Assembly (NCBI GenBank): GCA_004144345.1
Contig: SEEL01000016.1
Location: 19,264 to 83,263, forward strand
From: Hyphomicrobiales bacterium
Lineage (GTDB): Bacteria > Pseudomonadota > Alphaproteobacteria > Rhizobiales > Devosiaceae
Length of the DNA stretch: 64,000 nucleotides
Direction: 5' to 3'
Within the stretch, counting starts at the first letter, position 1. Each line of letters starts with the position of its first letter. Made by a program: the position numbers and the translations under genes. Shown piece after piece: positions 63,391-64,000 of this stretch. The notes under the pieces were generated by a model. That model made no database searches. It was not told the origin of the DNA and was given only the letters and a program-made list of their open reading frames with translations.

Positions 63391-63489
63391 TCCTGCTTCC
63401 GCTGCGGACTGGCGATCTCCTCCCCGTCCAATTCGCAACGGCGCCAGTGAGGAGCCCGGCCAGTTGGCTGGACTCCCCTCTCTCCGGGG

Positions 63490-63576
63490 TTCGACCCGGC
63501 GTGCAGCCCATGTTCCTCTTGGCCCGCCACAGAGGCTTCCCACTCGCAAACCGCATGGGCTGCACACCCGGTCGAA
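63490..63576. repeat. imperfect 23-bp inverted repeat
   Basis: The arms at 63490-63512 and 63554-63576 match in reverse complement at 21 of 23 positions and share GTGCAGCCCATG. The spacer is 41 bases. No gene is seen here. Confidence 0.7.
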
Positions 63577-63659
63577 CTTCAGCTGCAGCAACGCCGCGGC
63601 GAAGATCGGCCCCCAGATGGGGCGTGCGCGCTTCCCTCCTCATTACCCTTAGTCAGCAC

Positions 63660-64000
63660 GGTTCTCCCTCCTCGTGTGGGGAGGGAAAGCTTCAGCGCAA
63701 GGTGCCGCCCCACCCACCGGCTTCGCCGGTCCCCCCTCCCCGGTGGGGAGGGAGGGGCTCCGTGGCTGTGGCGCACCTTGAGTGGAGCCCATCCCTCCTC
63801 GGCGCGTAGCGCAGCAGAGCTTGTGAGCGCTGCGACTCGATGGCTGTGGCTGCCGTACTGGTTCCGCGCAAGGTGCTCACCCCCACCCACCATGCTTCGC
63901 ATGGTCCCCCCTCCCCACAAGGGGGAGGGAGGGGCTCCGCTCAAGGTGCAATCAAGGACGATAAACTCTCAGTCGGTCTCCCTCCCCCTTGTGGGGAGGG
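63660..64000. repeat. cluster of CCCTCCCC-type palindromic repeats
   Basis: Related units occur near 63660-63705, 63705-63780, 63878-63946 and 63974-64000. Each has a CTCCC/GGGAG stem such as CCCCTCCCC-GGTG-GGGAGGG, and several are flanked by CGCAAGGTGC or CAAGGTGC. No open reading frame with normal codon use is convincing in this region. They look like interspersed palindromic elements. The last unit is cut by the window end. Confidence 0.7.

Noticed and set aside
63660..64000. CRISPR array
   Set aside because: The repeats are palindromic and of uneven length and spacing; there are no uniform spacers and no cas genes.

Overview
The window is high-GC, gene-dense bacterial chromosome. Gene content and order point to an alphaproteobacterium of the Hyphomicrobiales (Rhizobiales), most likely a Devosia-type genome (inference). 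Supporting signs are the ffh-rpsP-rimM-trmD block, dapF-mtaB-ftsY-septation gene, ccmABCDG, glnK-amtB, tandem IalB-family proteins, DUF2794, a PCu(A)C copper chaperone, palindromic intergenic repeats of rhizobial style, and frequent TTG/GTG starts. I see no prophage, insertion sequence, CRISPR array or rRNA. One tRNA (Gly-GCC), one cobalamin riboswitch and two candidate small RNAs are present.

Layout. 1-4.2 kb: end of a DUF2314 gene, a PAS-PAS-GGDEF-EAL protein, then a four-gene overlapping operon for two paralogous secreted pilin-like proteins, a single-domain PapD-like chaperone and a small coiled-coil secreted protein. 4.2-17 kb: argG, two exporters (DHA2 MFS, LysE/RhtB), rlmJ, a rlmN-HAD-GNAT overlapping operon, two IalB proteins, thpR, a Bax-inhibitor-1 protein, two more acetyltransferases, DUF2794, an orphan terminator that marks a likely sRNA, and a DUF1223 protein. 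17-23 kb: aconitase and ccmABCDG diverge from an intergenic region with a 21-bp palindrome resembling the iron-control element bound by Irr. 23-33 kb: dapF-mtaB-ftsY-yciB with repeated TGATGGC junctions, a soluble chemoreceptor, and the SRP/ribosome operon ffh-rpsP-rimM-trmD behind a good sigma-70 promoter. 33-36 kb: copper and cobalt genes (PCu(A)C, a DUF2946-like protein, B12 riboswitch-hupE) lie between trmD and rplS.

36-50 kb: MBL hydrolase, PadR regulator with a large operator, a giant FAD/Fe-S D-lactate-dehydrogenase-type protein, an RNA methyltransferase, a 128-bp inverted repeat touching the start of selO, a FecR protein with a CHASE2-adenylate cyclase, a cNMP-binding protein, and LacI plus a xylonate-dehydratase-like enzyme. 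50-57.6 kb is the most unusual block, all on the minus strand: a UDP-sulfoquinovose-synthase-like epimerase, a shortened BcsB-like periplasmic protein, a membrane GT2 glycosyltransferase, a 56-residue membrane or exported peptide, and a 793-residue protein combining membrane segments, two TrkA-type Rossmann domains, an RyR domain and a C-terminal SLOG-like domain. This looks like a candidate polysaccharide-export system next to a nucleotide sensor. 57.9-64 kb: tRNA-Gly, a CnoX-like thioredoxin with LonN and Trm112-like proteins, UbiH with an overlapping tiny membrane ORF, glnK-amtB behind a sigma-54-like promoter, and about 0.7 kb of palindromic repeats.

Protein families were recognised from memory of motifs. 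No database search was possible, so names without strong motifs are given with lower confidence.
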